Assembly: GCA_905478775.1 (NCBI GenBank)
Contig: CAJQKB010000038.1
Span: forward strand, 1-43,535
Source of the DNA: an uncultured Opitutales bacterium
GTDB taxonomy: Bacteria > Verrucomicrobiota > Verrucomicrobiia > Opitutales > Seribacteraceae
DNA length: 43,535 bases
Reading direction: 5' to 3'
The translations under genes and the position numbers were made by a program. Shown here one piece after another: positions 8,356 to 17,284 of the stretch. The notes under the pieces are model-generated. The model saw nothing but the letters and a program-made list of their open reading frames with translations. It was not told where the DNA came from and made no database searches. Within the stretch, counting starts at the first letter, position 1, and each line of letters opens with the position of its first letter.

Positions 8356-10239
8356 CTACTTCTTATCCAACCAACGAGATAATCCCTTGACCTTCCAAGT
8401 TTGGATATTTCCTGCTACATCAGTTTCGACAATATCACTAATTTTCTTCCCAAGTAACATTTGCCCTAAGGGAGTTAAATAAGAGAGGACATTGTTCTCA
8501 GGATCACTATCCCAAGCACCTAAAACCGTGTAAGTCTGTGACTTCGAATCAGATTGATCTTCCAATTCAACGATCGAGCCAATTCCAATTGAATCAGTGG
8601 GAGCATCCGCAAAATCAGTGGGCTTTGCGCGCATGATATCGGCTTGTAATTCCGATTGTCTGGCAAGAAGAAATTTTTGTTCGTCCTTCGCCATGTGGTA
8701 TTCTGCGTTCTCACGCAAATCACCGTGTTCCCGTGCCGCTTCGATCGCCAAGGAATTTTCAGGGATTTTGACTTTCGTTAATTCATCAAGATCGCCCAAC
8801 TTTTGATCATAGCTTGGTTGAGAGACAATTAACGAATCATCCGTCACGGTAGCACGATTGGATGAATCTGAATTCGCACTGCCATCAATGAGACTTTGGA
8901 TCTCAGGAAACATTTTAATAAAACGGGCCAGTAACGAACGTTTACTTAAATCTTCAAACCCAGGATTTAATAAGAGGGCTTGGGCTAAATCCTGTGCATT
9001 TTCAGCACTTCCCTTGCACAAGATGTCAGGTAATAATTCCCGATCATCTGACAAAATCTCAGCAAGTGGAATTCTTCGAGTCGTTGCATTTTGCAAAGAC
9101 TCATAGTCAATAGCGGAAAACACAGCAGTGAGGAGTTTAGGATTAATTAGTCCTTTCAGTATATCTTTAAATTTTACCAGTTCACGAAATTTTAACATCC
9201 ATAATAGAACAGGTGCCTTTAAAGTCTGTTCATCTAGCCAGTTTGATAAGGATTTGATTAGAAGCTTCGTTTCGTCACGATCAATAAGAAAATGAGCACA
9301 TTCTCCGGAAAACTTAACCGAGGAATGTTGCAATAAATTTACCACGACTGCTTTCCAATTGTCTGGATAAACTCGGGTTACGAGATCGAGAAAACGGGAA
9401 TGAAATTTGGTGGGAAGCAAATTGGCAAGCCTAGGAAGGTCTGCTTCACATTCATGCAGTATGGACGCGGAAGTGGGTTCAAGCTTCTCCACATCCTCTT
9501 CAACGTCACGCGCCAAGTTATTTCTGACCCAAATACCATGTAAACGATCCGCTTCACTGAGATTGCGGGCTTCGAGAATCGCATTGGTTAAGTCCGCTAA
9601 GACTTGAGGCAAATCGGCTTGAAGGTCCTCTTTTTCAGAAGCTAAATCAAAAAGCTTTTCTGCAAGAGCAATTTTTACTTTAGATCTTTTCTCATCAAAA
9701 AAGTCTTGCAGGATTTCTTGTTCAGGCTTCACCGGTTCGTCACGCAAGACATAGGGTTCTGTCTTTTTGTTAGGAACTGCAACACGAGGGTCTTTCACCA
9801 AAAGTTTCTTCGTAGCAGTCCACCATTTCTTGCCTTTAGCTGAGCCAAACAAATAACCTAATATCCTCTCGATATCACGACTTGCGGCACAACCGTCCTC
9901 AAATTTTACTAAAATTTCAATTATTAAATTAACTGGTTCTTTTTTGGCTAGTGTATCGATTTCAGCCGGGTTTGAACGATGACGGGAGATAATGTGATCA
10001 TCCTCTAAAAATTCGATTTTACCGAGGCAAAAGACTGGATCCATCGCATGGCTTTTTCTATCATCCTCTTCGAAGTCGATTAATAACATACCACGATCCG
10101 TGTCAAAACCGGTTATTTTGCCAAGACCCCAACTTTTATGGATGCAAGAAGCACCTTCATTCATAGCCTCGAGGGCTGGGCGTGAAGATTCTAGGGAAGG
10201 ATCTTGTTCAATCAATTGATCGATTATTTCAACATTCAT
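8356..10239 (-). CDS. greA: Long GreA/GreB-type transcript cleavage factor with large N-terminal extension
   Basis: Gre factors insert a coiled coil into the RNA polymerase secondary channel and stimulate cleavage of backtracked RNA. The last ~150 residues carry the Gre domains: AREHGDLRENAEYHMAKDEQ at 502-521 holds the tip acidic residues (Asp507, Glu510), and the FKBP-like C-terminal domain ends in LTPLGQMLLGKKISD. Ordinary GreA has about 158 residues; this protein has 627. The extra ~470 N-terminal residues start with a small beta-rich Tudor/KOW-like segment (GASCIHKSWGLGKITGFDTD) and continue as mainly helical, possibly HEAT-like sequence. Chlamydiae carry a similarly long GreA of about 715 residues, so the architecture looks like a PVC-group form. 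Function of the extension unknown. Confidence 0.88.
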   Translation of the reverse strand: MNVEIIDQLIEQDPSLESSRPALEAMNEGASCIHKSWGLGKITGFDTDRGMLLIDFEEDDRKSHAMDPVFCLGKIEFLEDDHIISRHRSNPAEIDTLAKKEPVNLIIEILVKFEDGCAASRDIERILGYLFGSAKGKKWWTATKKLLVKDPRVAVPNKKTEPYVLRDEPVKPEQEILQDFFDEKRSKVKIALAEKLFDLASEKEDLQADLPQVLADLTNAILEARNLSEADRLHGIWVRNNLARDVEEDVEKLEPTSASILHECEADLPRLANLLPTKFHSRFLDLVTRVYPDNWKAVVVNLLQHSSVKFSGECAHFLIDRDETKLLIKSLSNWLDEQTLKAPVLLWMLKFRELVKFKDILKGLINPKLLTAVFSAIDYESLQNATTRRIPLAEILSDDRELLPDILCKGSAENAQDLAQALLLNPGFEDLSKRSLLARFIKMFPEIQSLIDGSANSDSSNRATVTDDSLIVSQPSYDQKLGDLDELTKVKIPENSLAIEAAREHGDLRENAEYHMAKDEQKFLLARQSELQADIMRAKPTDFADAPTDSIGIGSIVELEDQSDSKSQTYTVLGAWDSDPENNVLSYLTPLGQMLLGKKISDIVETDVAGNIQTWKVKGLSRWLDKK

Positions 10240-10353
10240 TCTAGTTTGAAGTGTAAGGTATGAACTGGCGATTATTTACTAACAGAAGAGCTGATCATAA
10301 TAGGGTAAACTGATCGAATAGCGAGATAAAACGAGAGGAAGACCGAAGGATTT

Positions 10354-11691
10354 TTATTGATTCGTCTTGGGTTGAGGGACACGAAACAAGATCCAAGCCG
10401 GAAAGAGCAAAAATAATGCACCAGCTAGGTATGCAATCGAGGAGCCATATTTAAAATAAATCAATCCTGCAATTAATGGACCGATTGCCCGTGCCATTGA
10501 ACCCGACGATCGGAATACTCCCAAATGAAACCCCTGATCCTGTTCACTGGAATAAAGGGAAGTAAGGGAAGTTAAGGTCGGGCTTATAAATGCCACTCCA
10601 GTTGACATTAAAAATAGGGCAAAGAAAAACCAGTTTTCACCTTGGATACTAGAAAGCATCGCGAAGGCAAAAAGACCTATGAAAATTCCCATTAATGCCA
10701 TTCTTTTCTCCCCTATTTTCCCCACAAATCTCCTTACAAAAAATCCTTGGGCAAAAATTAGAGTAACTCCGATAAGAAGAAACATTTTTGCAATTTGTAT
10801 GGGGTCGTAAGAAAATCGTTCCACCGCCAAAAAGGTAAGTGTAAATTCCATTCCAGAGAACGAAATCATGTAGCACAGATAGGCGAGACAGGTATTGGAT
10901 ACCGCGGCACTTTTAACACTTCTTAATTGAAAGATGGCCGGTCTTGGTTCATGTCCACTTCCCCGTTTTTCCTTGGGCAGGGTTTCTTTAAATGAAAAGG
11001 CAAGCCAAAGCCAGTTAATCAATGCCAGGCAAAAACTAATTAACGCGGCTAATGAAAATGGGTTCAGCCCAAAGACCGCGTCTTCTCCATTGCCCCAAGA
11101 CCATTGAGATGCAAAACCGCCCAAAGCAGGACCTATTATAAAACCTAACCCAAAAGCAACCCCAACGAATGCCATGCCCTTAGATCGGGACTTCCTAGAT
11201 GTAACATCGGCGATCGAAGCAGTTGCAACGGAAAGATTGCCACTAGCCATACCACCGAGGATTCGGGAAAGTACCAAAATCCAGAATCCTCCGGCAAAAA
11301 TCCATAATCCATACCCTAAGCATGTACCGGCAAGGGTAAACATCAAGACAGGCCTTCTTCCAATTTTATCCGATAATCGTCCCCATATTGGAGCAAAAAA
11401 GAATTGTAAAATCGCGTACAAGGAACCCAATGCACCTCCAAAAATAACCGTTTCAAAACGAAAAGCTTCATTTTGACTATTCCCTTCAAATGCAAGTCCC
11501 TGAAGTGACAAAACAAAATCAGTGAGCATTCCCCCACCCAGTGCACTTTCCCGGGCCAAATAATGATCGAGCATTGCCGGAAAAAGGGGAAAGATAACCG
11601 AAAATCCAACCATATCTAAAAATATGGTAAGGAAAACCACCCCAAAAGTTGCCCGTTTTCTTTTTGCTGCTGCTTTTTCTGTTTCGCTCAC
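10354..11691 (-). CDS. MFS transporter (DHA1/TetA-like drug:H+ antiporter group)
   Basis: Twelve-helix major facilitator of 445 residues. The first helix has VVFLTIFLDMVGFSVIFPLF, the cytoplasmic loop motif A appears as GRLSDKIGRRPVLM, and LGGMASGNLSVATASIADVT fits TM5/motif C of the TetA/DHA1 group. A central loop (KETLPKEKRGSGHEP) divides the halves. The start is GTG, supported by a textbook AAGGAGG nine nucleotides upstream, inside the end of coaD. The two genes are one nucleotide apart, so they are co-transcribed. Substrate cannot be read; drug or metabolite export is the default for this family. Confidence 0.88.
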   Translation of the reverse strand: MSETEKAAAKRKRATFGVVFLTIFLDMVGFSVIFPLFPAMLDHYLARESALGGGMLTDFVLSLQGLAFEGNSQNEAFRFETVIFGGALGSLYAILQFFFAPIWGRLSDKIGRRPVLMFTLAGTCLGYGLWIFAGGFWILVLSRILGGMASGNLSVATASIADVTSRKSRSKGMAFVGVAFGLGFIIGPALGGFASQWSWGNGEDAVFGLNPFSLAALISFCLALINWLWLAFSFKETLPKEKRGSGHEPRPAIFQLRSVKSAAVSNTCLAYLCYMISFSGMEFTLTFLAVERFSYDPIQIAKMFLLIGVTLIFAQGFFVRRFVGKIGEKRMALMGIFIGLFAFAMLSSIQGENWFFFALFLMSTGVAFISPTLTSLTSLYSSEQDQGFHLGVFRSSGSMARAIGPLIAGLIYFKYGSSIAYLAGALFLLFPAWILFRVPQPKTNQ

Positions 11692-11692
11692 T

Positions 11693-12196
11693 TTAAAGTT
11701 CCTCCTTCGATTGGTTTTCGAGCGAAAGCTGACGTAATGCTATGGAAACATTTTCAGGAACTAATTTCGTATCACGATTCCCAAAAAGATGTACCTGCTT
11801 AATTAGGCTGGAACTGGTGTAAAAGTATTTTTCGTTAGGCATTAGGAAAATAGTCTCGAGTTCAGAATCTAAATGTCGATTCATTTGGGCCATTTGAAAT
11901 TCGTATTCAAAATCGGAAACTGCTCGTAGGCCTCTGACCACAGCACTTGCACCGCAATCTTTCGCATAGTCCACCAGTAGTCCACTAAAGGAATCAATCC
12001 GTACATTCGAATAATTGGTAGTATTTTCAAGCAAAAGTTTGACCCTGGTATTACAATCAAATGCAGTTTTTTTATCCGAATTATCGGCAGAAACAGCCAC
12101 AATTACTTCGTCAAAAATCTTGGATGCACGTTCTAACACATCCAAATGTCCGTTTGTAACCGGATCAAAAGTACCAGGGTAAATAGCTATGCTCAT
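11693..12196 (-). CDS. coaD: Phosphopantetheine adenylyltransferase
   Basis: Transfers AMP from ATP to 4'-phosphopantetheine, giving dephospho-CoA, the penultimate step of CoA synthesis in the cytosol. At 167 residues it has the family length. The nucleotidyltransferase signature is plain: [16 protein letters not shown] with TNGH at 14-17, [19 protein letters not shown] in the middle, and [12 protein letters not shown], equivalent to the family's SSSxIK motif. The start ATG faces pgsA across a 105-bp divergent gap, where a TATAGT/ACTATA inverted repeat (12196-12213) sits just upstream of the start. Co-transcribed with the downstream MFS gene. Confidence 0.96.
   Translation of the reverse strand: MSIAIYPGTFDPVTNGHLDVLERASKIFDEVIVAVSADNSDKKTAFDCNTRVKLLLENTTNYSNVRIDSFSGLLVDYAKDCGASAVVRGLRAVSDFEYEFQMAQMNRHLDSELETIFLMPNEKYFYTSSSLIKQVHLFGNRDTKLVPENVSIALRQLSLENQSKEEL
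11701..11707 (-). promoter_or_regulatory. Strong Shine-Dalgarno for the MFS gene
   Basis: AAGGAGG on the minus strand, nine nucleotides before the GTG at 11691 and overlapping the last codons of coaD. It decides the GTG start. It stands out because very few other starts in this window have such a motif. Confidence 0.8.
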
Positions 12197-12301
12197 ATAG
12201 TAAAGAGACTATAATAGCTAAGAATCGAAACAAGTCCACAACCAAGGATGCCGTTGAGATTGCAAATGAGTTCGAACCATGAAATGATTAGATTTAATTA
12301 G

Positions 12302-12913
12302 ATGAACCTACCAAACCTTCTCACTCTCTCAAGAATACCTTTAATGCTGGTAGTCATTGCCTTACTATATCCGGCCTCCGATACCTCTCTGCCATGGATA
12401 AGAACCGGCGCACTTGTTGTTTTTCTCTTTGCCGCCCTCACTGACTGGCTTGACGGATGGCTTGCCCGAAAATTTGGACAGGTATCTGAGTTTGGTAAGT
12501 TTATGGATGCACTTTCGGACAAGGTTCTCACACTGGGAATGTTTATTAGTCTATTAGCTCTGGATGAAATTGCACGATGGGCACTTTTTCCAATTTTGCT
12601 GATTCTTTCTAGGGAATTTCTAATTACTGGTTTAAGATTAGTAGCAGCTGCACGCGGAAAAACTTTAGCCGCAGAAAAAATCGGTAAATTAAAAACAGTC
12701 ATTCAACTTACTTGTATTTGCTTATTCCTTGGCAAAATTGCGGTGGAAGATGATTTTACTGGAATTTTTGCAACGGAGCTCCAAGAAAGTCTGATTCATA
12801 TTCTTTTGCTGTCTGGGCGAATCACTCTGATAGCCGCTACTCTCATTACGGTTATTTCTGGTATTATTTATTTATCCAAGTATTGGAGATTTTTTATCGA
12901 AGAAGATCAGTAA
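12302..12913 (+). CDS. pgsA: CDP-diacylglycerol--glycerol-3-phosphate 3-phosphatidyltransferase
   Basis: Membrane enzyme that makes phosphatidylglycerol phosphate from CDP-diacylglycerol and glycerol 3-phosphate. The CDP-alcohol phosphotransferase motif is complete: Asp48, Asp51, Gly52, Ala55, Arg56, Gly65, Asp69 and Asp73 within TDWLDGWLARKFGQ and FGKFMDALSDK. It has 203 residues and several transmembrane helices, opening with NLPNLLTLSRIPLM as usual for PgsA. Its stop overlaps the pgpA start (TAATG), so the two consecutive steps to phosphatidylglycerol are translated as a pair. Confidence 0.95.
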   Translation: MNLPNLLTLSRIPLMLVVIALLYPASDTSLPWIRTGALVVFLFAALTDWLDGWLARKFGQVSEFGKFMDALSDKVLTLGMFISLLALDEIARWALFPILLILSREFLITGLRLVAAARGKTLAAEKIGKLKTVIQLTCICLFLGKIAVEDDFTGIFATELQESLIHILLLSGRITLIAATLITVISGIIYLSKYWRFFIEEDQ

Positions 12914-13407
12914 TGGATTTTTTCATTCGAAATTTATCCACCCTTGGCCCCGTGGGTACAAACTTACCTGCACCCGGGACATTTGGTTCGCTTGCAGGCC
13001 TAGTTGTCTTCTGTTTTTTATTTTGGTTCTCCCCTCTTTCTCCGATAGGAATTATGATCCTATTTTCAATTCTTTTTATTGCAGGAATCCCTCTGTGTAC
13101 ACGTGCTGAAGTTCTTTTGGGAAAAGAAGACCCACCAGAAGTAATATGGGACGAATTTACCGCAATTCCTTTAGTATTTGTTTTCTGCCTAGATGAATTA
13201 AATTCCTTCTCTATTACTAAAGTTTTATTCTTTTTAACGATCGGGTTTATTCTTTTTCGTATTTTTGACATCGCGAAACCTATTGGAATTAAAAAGCTTC
13301 AAAATTTACCCAATGGGATGGGAGTGATGATTGATGACCTTGCCGCGGCACTTGCTTCCGCCTTGCTTCTTTTTGTAATCAAAACTTTTCCTTTGTCTTT
13401 TTTGTAA
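12913..13407 (+). CDS. pgpA: Phosphatidylglycerophosphatase A
   Basis: Removes the phosphate from phosphatidylglycerol phosphate, finishing phosphatidylglycerol synthesis begun by the upstream pgsA product. Family signatures are NLPAPGTFGSLAGL near the N-terminus, VIWDEFTAIPLVF in the middle, and FRIFDIAKPIGIKKL followed by GMGVMIDDLAAAL at the end. Several membrane helices are present. An in-frame ATG 30 bp further upstream exists inside pgsA, but the start at 12913 begins the protein at MDFFIRNLSTLGPVG and forms a one-base stop/start overlap, so I prefer it (164 residues). Confidence 0.93.
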   Translation: MDFFIRNLSTLGPVGTNLPAPGTFGSLAGLVVFCFLFWFSPLSPIGIMILFSILFIAGIPLCTRAEVLLGKEDPPEVIWDEFTAIPLVFVFCLDELNSFSITKVLFFLTIGFILFRIFDIAKPIGIKKLQNLPNGMGVMIDDLAAALASALLLFVIKTFPLSFL

Positions 13408-13431
13408 TTTCCTCTTCTAATTTATCTTGTA

Positions 13432-13731
13432 ATGAGTGATTCGGATGAAAACAGTTCGGCAGAAAACTTCTCTTTTACCCTTGAAGTTTCGAACAAAATG
13501 GGGATTCATGCCCGCCCTGCGGCCATGATCGTTCGGATTGCGTCTCGATTCAACGGAGATATTTGGGTCGAAAAAGAAGGTGAAAAAGTAAACGCTAAAA
13601 GTATCATGGGAATCATGATGCTCGCTGCGGCGAAAGGCACGATCCTTACTTTTTTTACTAAGCCAAAAGAAGGAAGTGAGTTTCAGAAAGAAATGTCTGA
13701 ACTATTCGCTTCCAAGTTTCAAGACGAGTAA
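13432..13731 (+). CDS. HPr-like phosphocarrier protein
   Basis: HPr accepts phosphate from enzyme I on a His and passes it to sugar-specific EII proteins. The active-site motif MGIHARPAAMIV places the phospho-His at residue 26. The regulatory serine region NAKSIMGIMMLAA (Ser57) matches the HPr-kinase target of other HPr proteins. At 99 residues it is slightly longer than the usual 85-90, with an acidic, Ser-rich N-terminal lead (MSDSDENSSA). It follows pgpA by 24 bp on the same strand. Enzyme I lies tail-to-tail just downstream and not in the same operon. No EII genes are visible, so a regulatory role is as likely as sugar uptake. Confidence 0.93.
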   Translation: MSDSDENSSAENFSFTLEVSNKMGIHARPAAMIVRIASRFNGDIWVEKEGEKVNAKSIMGIMMLAAAKGTILTFFTKPKEGSEFQKEMSELFASKFQDE

Positions 13732-13739
13732 ACTTGATC

Positions 13740-15500
13740 CTACTTGATCAAATCGGAAATCCGGTCGTCATAGAAATCTTTTAAACAAACCTTAATCTCA
13801 GAAGGCCGTTTCATTGGCTTAATTCGTTCGGCTAAACTTTGTGCTTCTTGCAATGTAAATCTTCGACCATAAAACTTAAGTTCGGGTAGTAGGATTCCCG
13901 TGGCACTTACAGTATCCAAACCCAAACCAATTAATAAAGGCAGAAAATGAGGATCACCAGCAATTTCACCACATAAAGTAACCTCCACATTCTTCTCTTT
14001 TGACACATCAAAAATGTGCTTCAATGAACGAATAACTGCTGGGTGATGGGGCTCATAAAGATAAGCAATTTCATTATTAATCCGATCTACTGCTAGTAAA
14101 TATTGAACGAGGTCATTGGTACCGACACTAAAAAAATCAACTTCATCGGCCAACATATCACAAATGGTAACCGCAGATGGAGTTTCTATCATACACCCAA
14201 CCTTGATCTCATTATCAAAACTGACTCCCTTCTCACTCAGTTGTCTCTTTGCGGTAAACAAGAATTCTTTTGCGCGAACAAGCTCCTCTACCCCACTAAT
14301 CATAGGAAACATTATTTTCACAGAACCAAAAGCACTCACACGCAAAATTGCACGTAATTGATCCAAAAAGATCGATGGATTACGAAGGCAATAACGAATT
14401 GCTCGAAATCCCATAAATGGGTTTTCCTCTTTTTCGCGCCCAATTGAATCTAAAATTTTATCTCCACCCAGATCGAGGGTTCGTATAGTAACAGGTTTTC
14501 CGTCCGCTGCCATAACAAGTTTTTGGTATTCCTCAAACTGTTGATCTTCGCTGGGAATTTGATTTCTGCTCAGGAATATTGATTCTGTACGGAAAAGCCC
14601 TACCCCGACGCACCCGTTTTCAATTCCGCTTTTTACTTCTTCAGAAGTATCAGCATTTGCAAGGAAATGAATTTTTAGACCATCTTGAGTTTCGGGTGGT
14701 AAGGAAATTTCTCCAGCAAATAAATCCTTTATTTTATTTCTCTGTAATCCCACCTTTCCATACCGAAAAAGAGTACTTTCAGAAGGATTGATAATCGCAA
14801 TACCTTCAAATCCATCAATTAATATGGTATCTCCTTCAGCTAATTTCTCGGTAAGCCCTCTTACCCCAACCACTGCAGGAACACCGCTCGCTCGAGCCAT
14901 TATTACTGCGTGACTAGTACGACCGCCTGTATCTGTGGCAATACCGAGGATCTTAGATCGATCTAAAGAGGCAGTATCCGAAGGGCTTAAATCTTCAGAG
15001 ACTAAAATTCTCGGCTCTCCTAAAAAAGCAGTACCTGCCGCAGTTTCTCCAATCAAATTTCGAAGTAACCTCTTCGATATATCTTTTAAATCTGCCGCTC
15101 GCTCACGTAGATATTCATCCTCAAGTTGATTAAAATAATCATGGTAACGCTGGGTTACTCGATAAACACATTGTTCGATATTATCGCCTGTTTTTTTAAT
15201 TTCTTTTTCGATATCGACAAAGAGTGCTTTATCTTCAAGCACGAGGATATGGGCGTCAAAGATACCCGCCTCTTTTTCACCTAAATTTTTCGCAACTTCA
15301 TTTCTAATTCCCTCGATTTGAGTTCGAGTAATTGCGACTGAATCTTTGAAACGTTCGAGTTCAGACTCTTGCTCGGACTCACTTACCTGATATTGGGGAA
15401 CTTCTACATCTCCATGCAAAAACCGAAACACCGGTCCATGTGAAACCCCCGGAGAGCCAGGAATTCCATAAAGAGCGATTTCTTTATTTAATTGAGACAT
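13740..15500 (-). CDS. ptsI: Phosphoenolpyruvate-protein phosphotransferase (PTS enzyme I)
   Basis: Takes phosphate from phosphoenolpyruvate and passes it to HPr. It has 586 residues (typical 570-590). The swivelling domain holds the active His197 in TDTGGRTSHAVIMARASGV. The PEP-binding barrel includes NPFMGFRAIRYCL, GCMIETPSA and VGTNDLVQYLLAVDR, and the catalytic Cys510 lies in LCGEIAGDP. The start ATG at 15500 gives the usual N-terminus (GIPGSPGVSHGPVF). It is convergent with the HPr gene, with eight bases between their stops, so the two partners are under separate promoters. ispE lies 81 bp upstream on the same strand. Confidence 0.96.
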   Translation of the reverse strand: MSQLNKEIALYGIPGSPGVSHGPVFRFLHGDVEVPQYQVSESEQESELERFKDSVAITRTQIEGIRNEVAKNLGEKEAGIFDAHILVLEDKALFVDIEKEIKKTGDNIEQCVYRVTQRYHDYFNQLEDEYLRERAADLKDISKRLLRNLIGETAAGTAFLGEPRILVSEDLSPSDTASLDRSKILGIATDTGGRTSHAVIMARASGVPAVVGVRGLTEKLAEGDTILIDGFEGIAIINPSESTLFRYGKVGLQRNKIKDLFAGEISLPPETQDGLKIHFLANADTSEEVKSGIENGCVGVGLFRTESIFLSRNQIPSEDQQFEEYQKLVMAADGKPVTIRTLDLGGDKILDSIGREKEENPFMGFRAIRYCLRNPSIFLDQLRAILRVSAFGSVKIMFPMISGVEELVRAKEFLFTAKRQLSEKGVSFDNEIKVGCMIETPSAVTICDMLADEVDFFSVGTNDLVQYLLAVDRINNEIAYLYEPHHPAVIRSLKHIFDVSKEKNVEVTLCGEIAGDPHFLPLLIGLGLDTVSATGILLPELKFYGRRFTLQEAQSLAERIKPMKRPSEIKVCLKDFYDDRISDLIK

Positions 15501-15581
15501 ACAAATAATAACTTCTTAAATAATTCTAAAAGAGCATATTATGACTCAAACTGATCAAAATTGAAAACAAAAACCATGCCC

Positions 15582-16487
15582 CTAGTTCAGCCTTATTCGG
15601 GATACCCAAAAACTAGCTTCAAGTCCAAGGGATCGAGAAATAAAATTCCGGACTGGTCTCTCGTCCACACCTTCAGAAACAAAACAAAAGCACGAAGATC
15701 CACTCCCAGAAACCTGAAAAGATAATCCAAAACAATCCCTTAATTCTTCGAAAATCGGCTTGAGGAACAAATACTTGGAAAGAAGTACTGATTCAAAATC
15801 GTTGTGACAAAAATCAGGAACACTTCGTTCTCCAGCTTCCCATTCTTGTACCACTTTATTGGCCCAGCAAGGGTCTGAATAAGATCCATTTTCTGCTAAG
15901 GCTTTGTAAATTAAAGGAGTAGAAAAACCAATCGGAGGTTGGAATAAGAATATTCTCTGTCCATTTATCTCATTTTGCTCGGTTCCCGGAATAATCCTTA
16001 CTTTCTCGCCTCGACCAATTGCATGTCCAATACCATCATGAAGGAAAAACGGACAATCTGAACCCAGTTTTTCTGCCACTACGGCAAGATCCTCGTTGGT
16101 GTAAGGTTGGCCATGATATAAGTTAAGTCCACGAAGTGTGGCCACGGCATCACTACTTCCTCCGCCAAGTCCGGCCATTGCCGGGATTCTCTTGGCTATT
16201 GTTACCTTCATTCCCGTTCGGTCACCTGTAAACCTACGCCATTCTTCAATTGCCTTGTAGGCAAGATTATTGCGACCTGACAGTGTTTCATTTCCACTAC
16301 AAACACATTGGATCTCATCTTGCTTGTCCGTTCTTTCCAATATGACTTGGTCACTTAACTCTAATTTAGCAAGTACTGTGTTAATTTCATGAAAGCCATC
16401 TTTTCTCTTCCCGGTAACGGCAAGAAATAAATTTATTTTAGCAGGTGCAGGAACGGAAATTCGACTGATCGCATTTTTAGCTTTCAT
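15582..16487 (-). CDS. ispE: 4-diphosphocytidyl-2-C-methyl-D-erythritol kinase
   Basis: GHMP-family kinase of the non-mevalonate (MEP) isoprenoid pathway; phosphorylates CDP-methylerythritol on the 2-hydroxyl. Signatures: PAPAKINLFLAVTGKRKDGFH with Lys17, the ATP loop PAMAGLGGGSSDAVA (106-112), and LGSDCPFFLHDG in the substrate region. It has 301 residues. It is divergently transcribed from pyrF-ispD-ispF, with a 95-bp gap, so three MEP-pathway genes sit together on opposite strands. No Shine-Dalgarno is visible before the ATG. Confidence 0.95.
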   Translation of the reverse strand: MKAKNAISRISVPAPAKINLFLAVTGKRKDGFHEINTVLAKLELSDQVILERTDKQDEIQCVCSGNETLSGRNNLAYKAIEEWRRFTGDRTGMKVTIAKRIPAMAGLGGGSSDAVATLRGLNLYHGQPYTNEDLAVVAEKLGSDCPFFLHDGIGHAIGRGEKVRIIPGTEQNEINGQRIFLFQPPIGFSTPLIYKALAENGSYSDPCWANKVVQEWEAGERSVPDFCHNDFESVLLSKYLFLKPIFEELRDCFGLSFQVSGSGSSCFCFVSEGVDERPVRNFISRSLGLEASFWVSRIRLN

Positions 16488-16567
16488 CTGATTGGATTAG
16501 TTTATTTAACAAACAAAATTATAACAGGCGATTAGAAAGAATAGGATTGGCTCAATGAATCGACCCA

Positions 16568-16586
16568 CCATGATGTCAATTCATGG
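16568..16586. promoter_or_regulatory. Inverted repeat over the pyrF start codon
   Basis: CCATGA (16568-16573) and TCATGG (16581-16586) are perfect 6-bp arms around a 7-nt loop; the pyrF ATG at 16583 lies in the right arm. An RNA hairpin here would cover the start. It could equally be a protein-binding site or chance. Confidence 0.25.
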
Positions 16587-17284
16587 ATGATTCAAAAACA
16601 AAAGTTATTCTCGCACTCGATGTTGAAAGCCGTACAAAAGCAGAATCAATACTGGAAGCGACTGGGGAAAGTCTCCAATGGGTCAAAATTGGATTGCAAA
16701 CTTATTTAAGAGACGGCCCTGAATTCCTGCATGATATTGCCTCAATTGGAAAATCAATATTTTTGGATTTAAAATTACATGACATTCCCAATACCATGGC
16801 AAAGGCGATTGAAAGCCTTGCCTCATTACCAATCAAAATGCTGACTCTCCATTCCACTGCAGGACCAGAAGCACTTGCCAGGTGTGCCCAAGCCTCTGCT
16901 GAATTTCTTCCTGATACCCAATTACTTGCGGTCACCGTGTTAACTTCAATGAATCAAGAAAACCTCAACTCGATTGGGGTGGAATATAAAATCCCGGATC
17001 AAGTGGATAAACTAGCAAAAATGTCCACAAACTCTGGGATTAATGGAATTGTATGTTCTCCGCATGAACTTGTCAGGTTGAGGGATGCCCTGCCTCATTC
17101 CACCACATTCGTTACTCCAGGAATTCGTCCAAGGGGTTCTGCGACTGGCGATCAAAAACGAATTATGACGCCAAGCCAGGCAAGTCAGGCAGGTGCAAAC
17201 TTTCTTGTCATTGGAAGACCCATTCTCGCTGCAGAAAATCCACAACAAGCACTCGCGGATATTCAACAAGAACTAGCCGAATGA
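16583..17284 (+). CDS. pyrF: Orotidine 5'-phosphate decarboxylase
   Basis: Last step of UMP synthesis: decarboxylation of OMP. The catalytic stretch IFLDLKLHDIPNTM carries the conserved Asp62, Lys64 and Asp67 array. The phosphate-binding end VTPGIRPRGSATGDQKR and the closing FLVIGRPILAAENP are typical. It has 233 residues, the size of the bacterial type I enzyme. The stop overlaps the ispD start by 4 bp, so a pyrimidine gene leads an isoprenoid operon. IspD uses CTP, which gives a loose metabolic link (inference). Confidence 0.96.
   Translation: MDDSKTKVILALDVESRTKAESILEATGESLQWVKIGLQTYLRDGPEFLHDIASIGKSIFLDLKLHDIPNTMAKAIESLASLPIKMLTLHSTAGPEALARCAQASAEFLPDTQLLAVTVLTSMNQENLNSIGVEYKIPDQVDKLAKMSTNSGINGIVCSPHELVRLRDALPHSTTFVTPGIRPRGSATGDQKRIMTPSQASQAGANFLVIGRPILAAENPQQALADIQQELAE

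Noticed and set aside
12883-12912. Longer pgpA start inside pgsA
   Set aside because: The start at 12913 forms a TAATG overlap and gives the normal family N-terminus.
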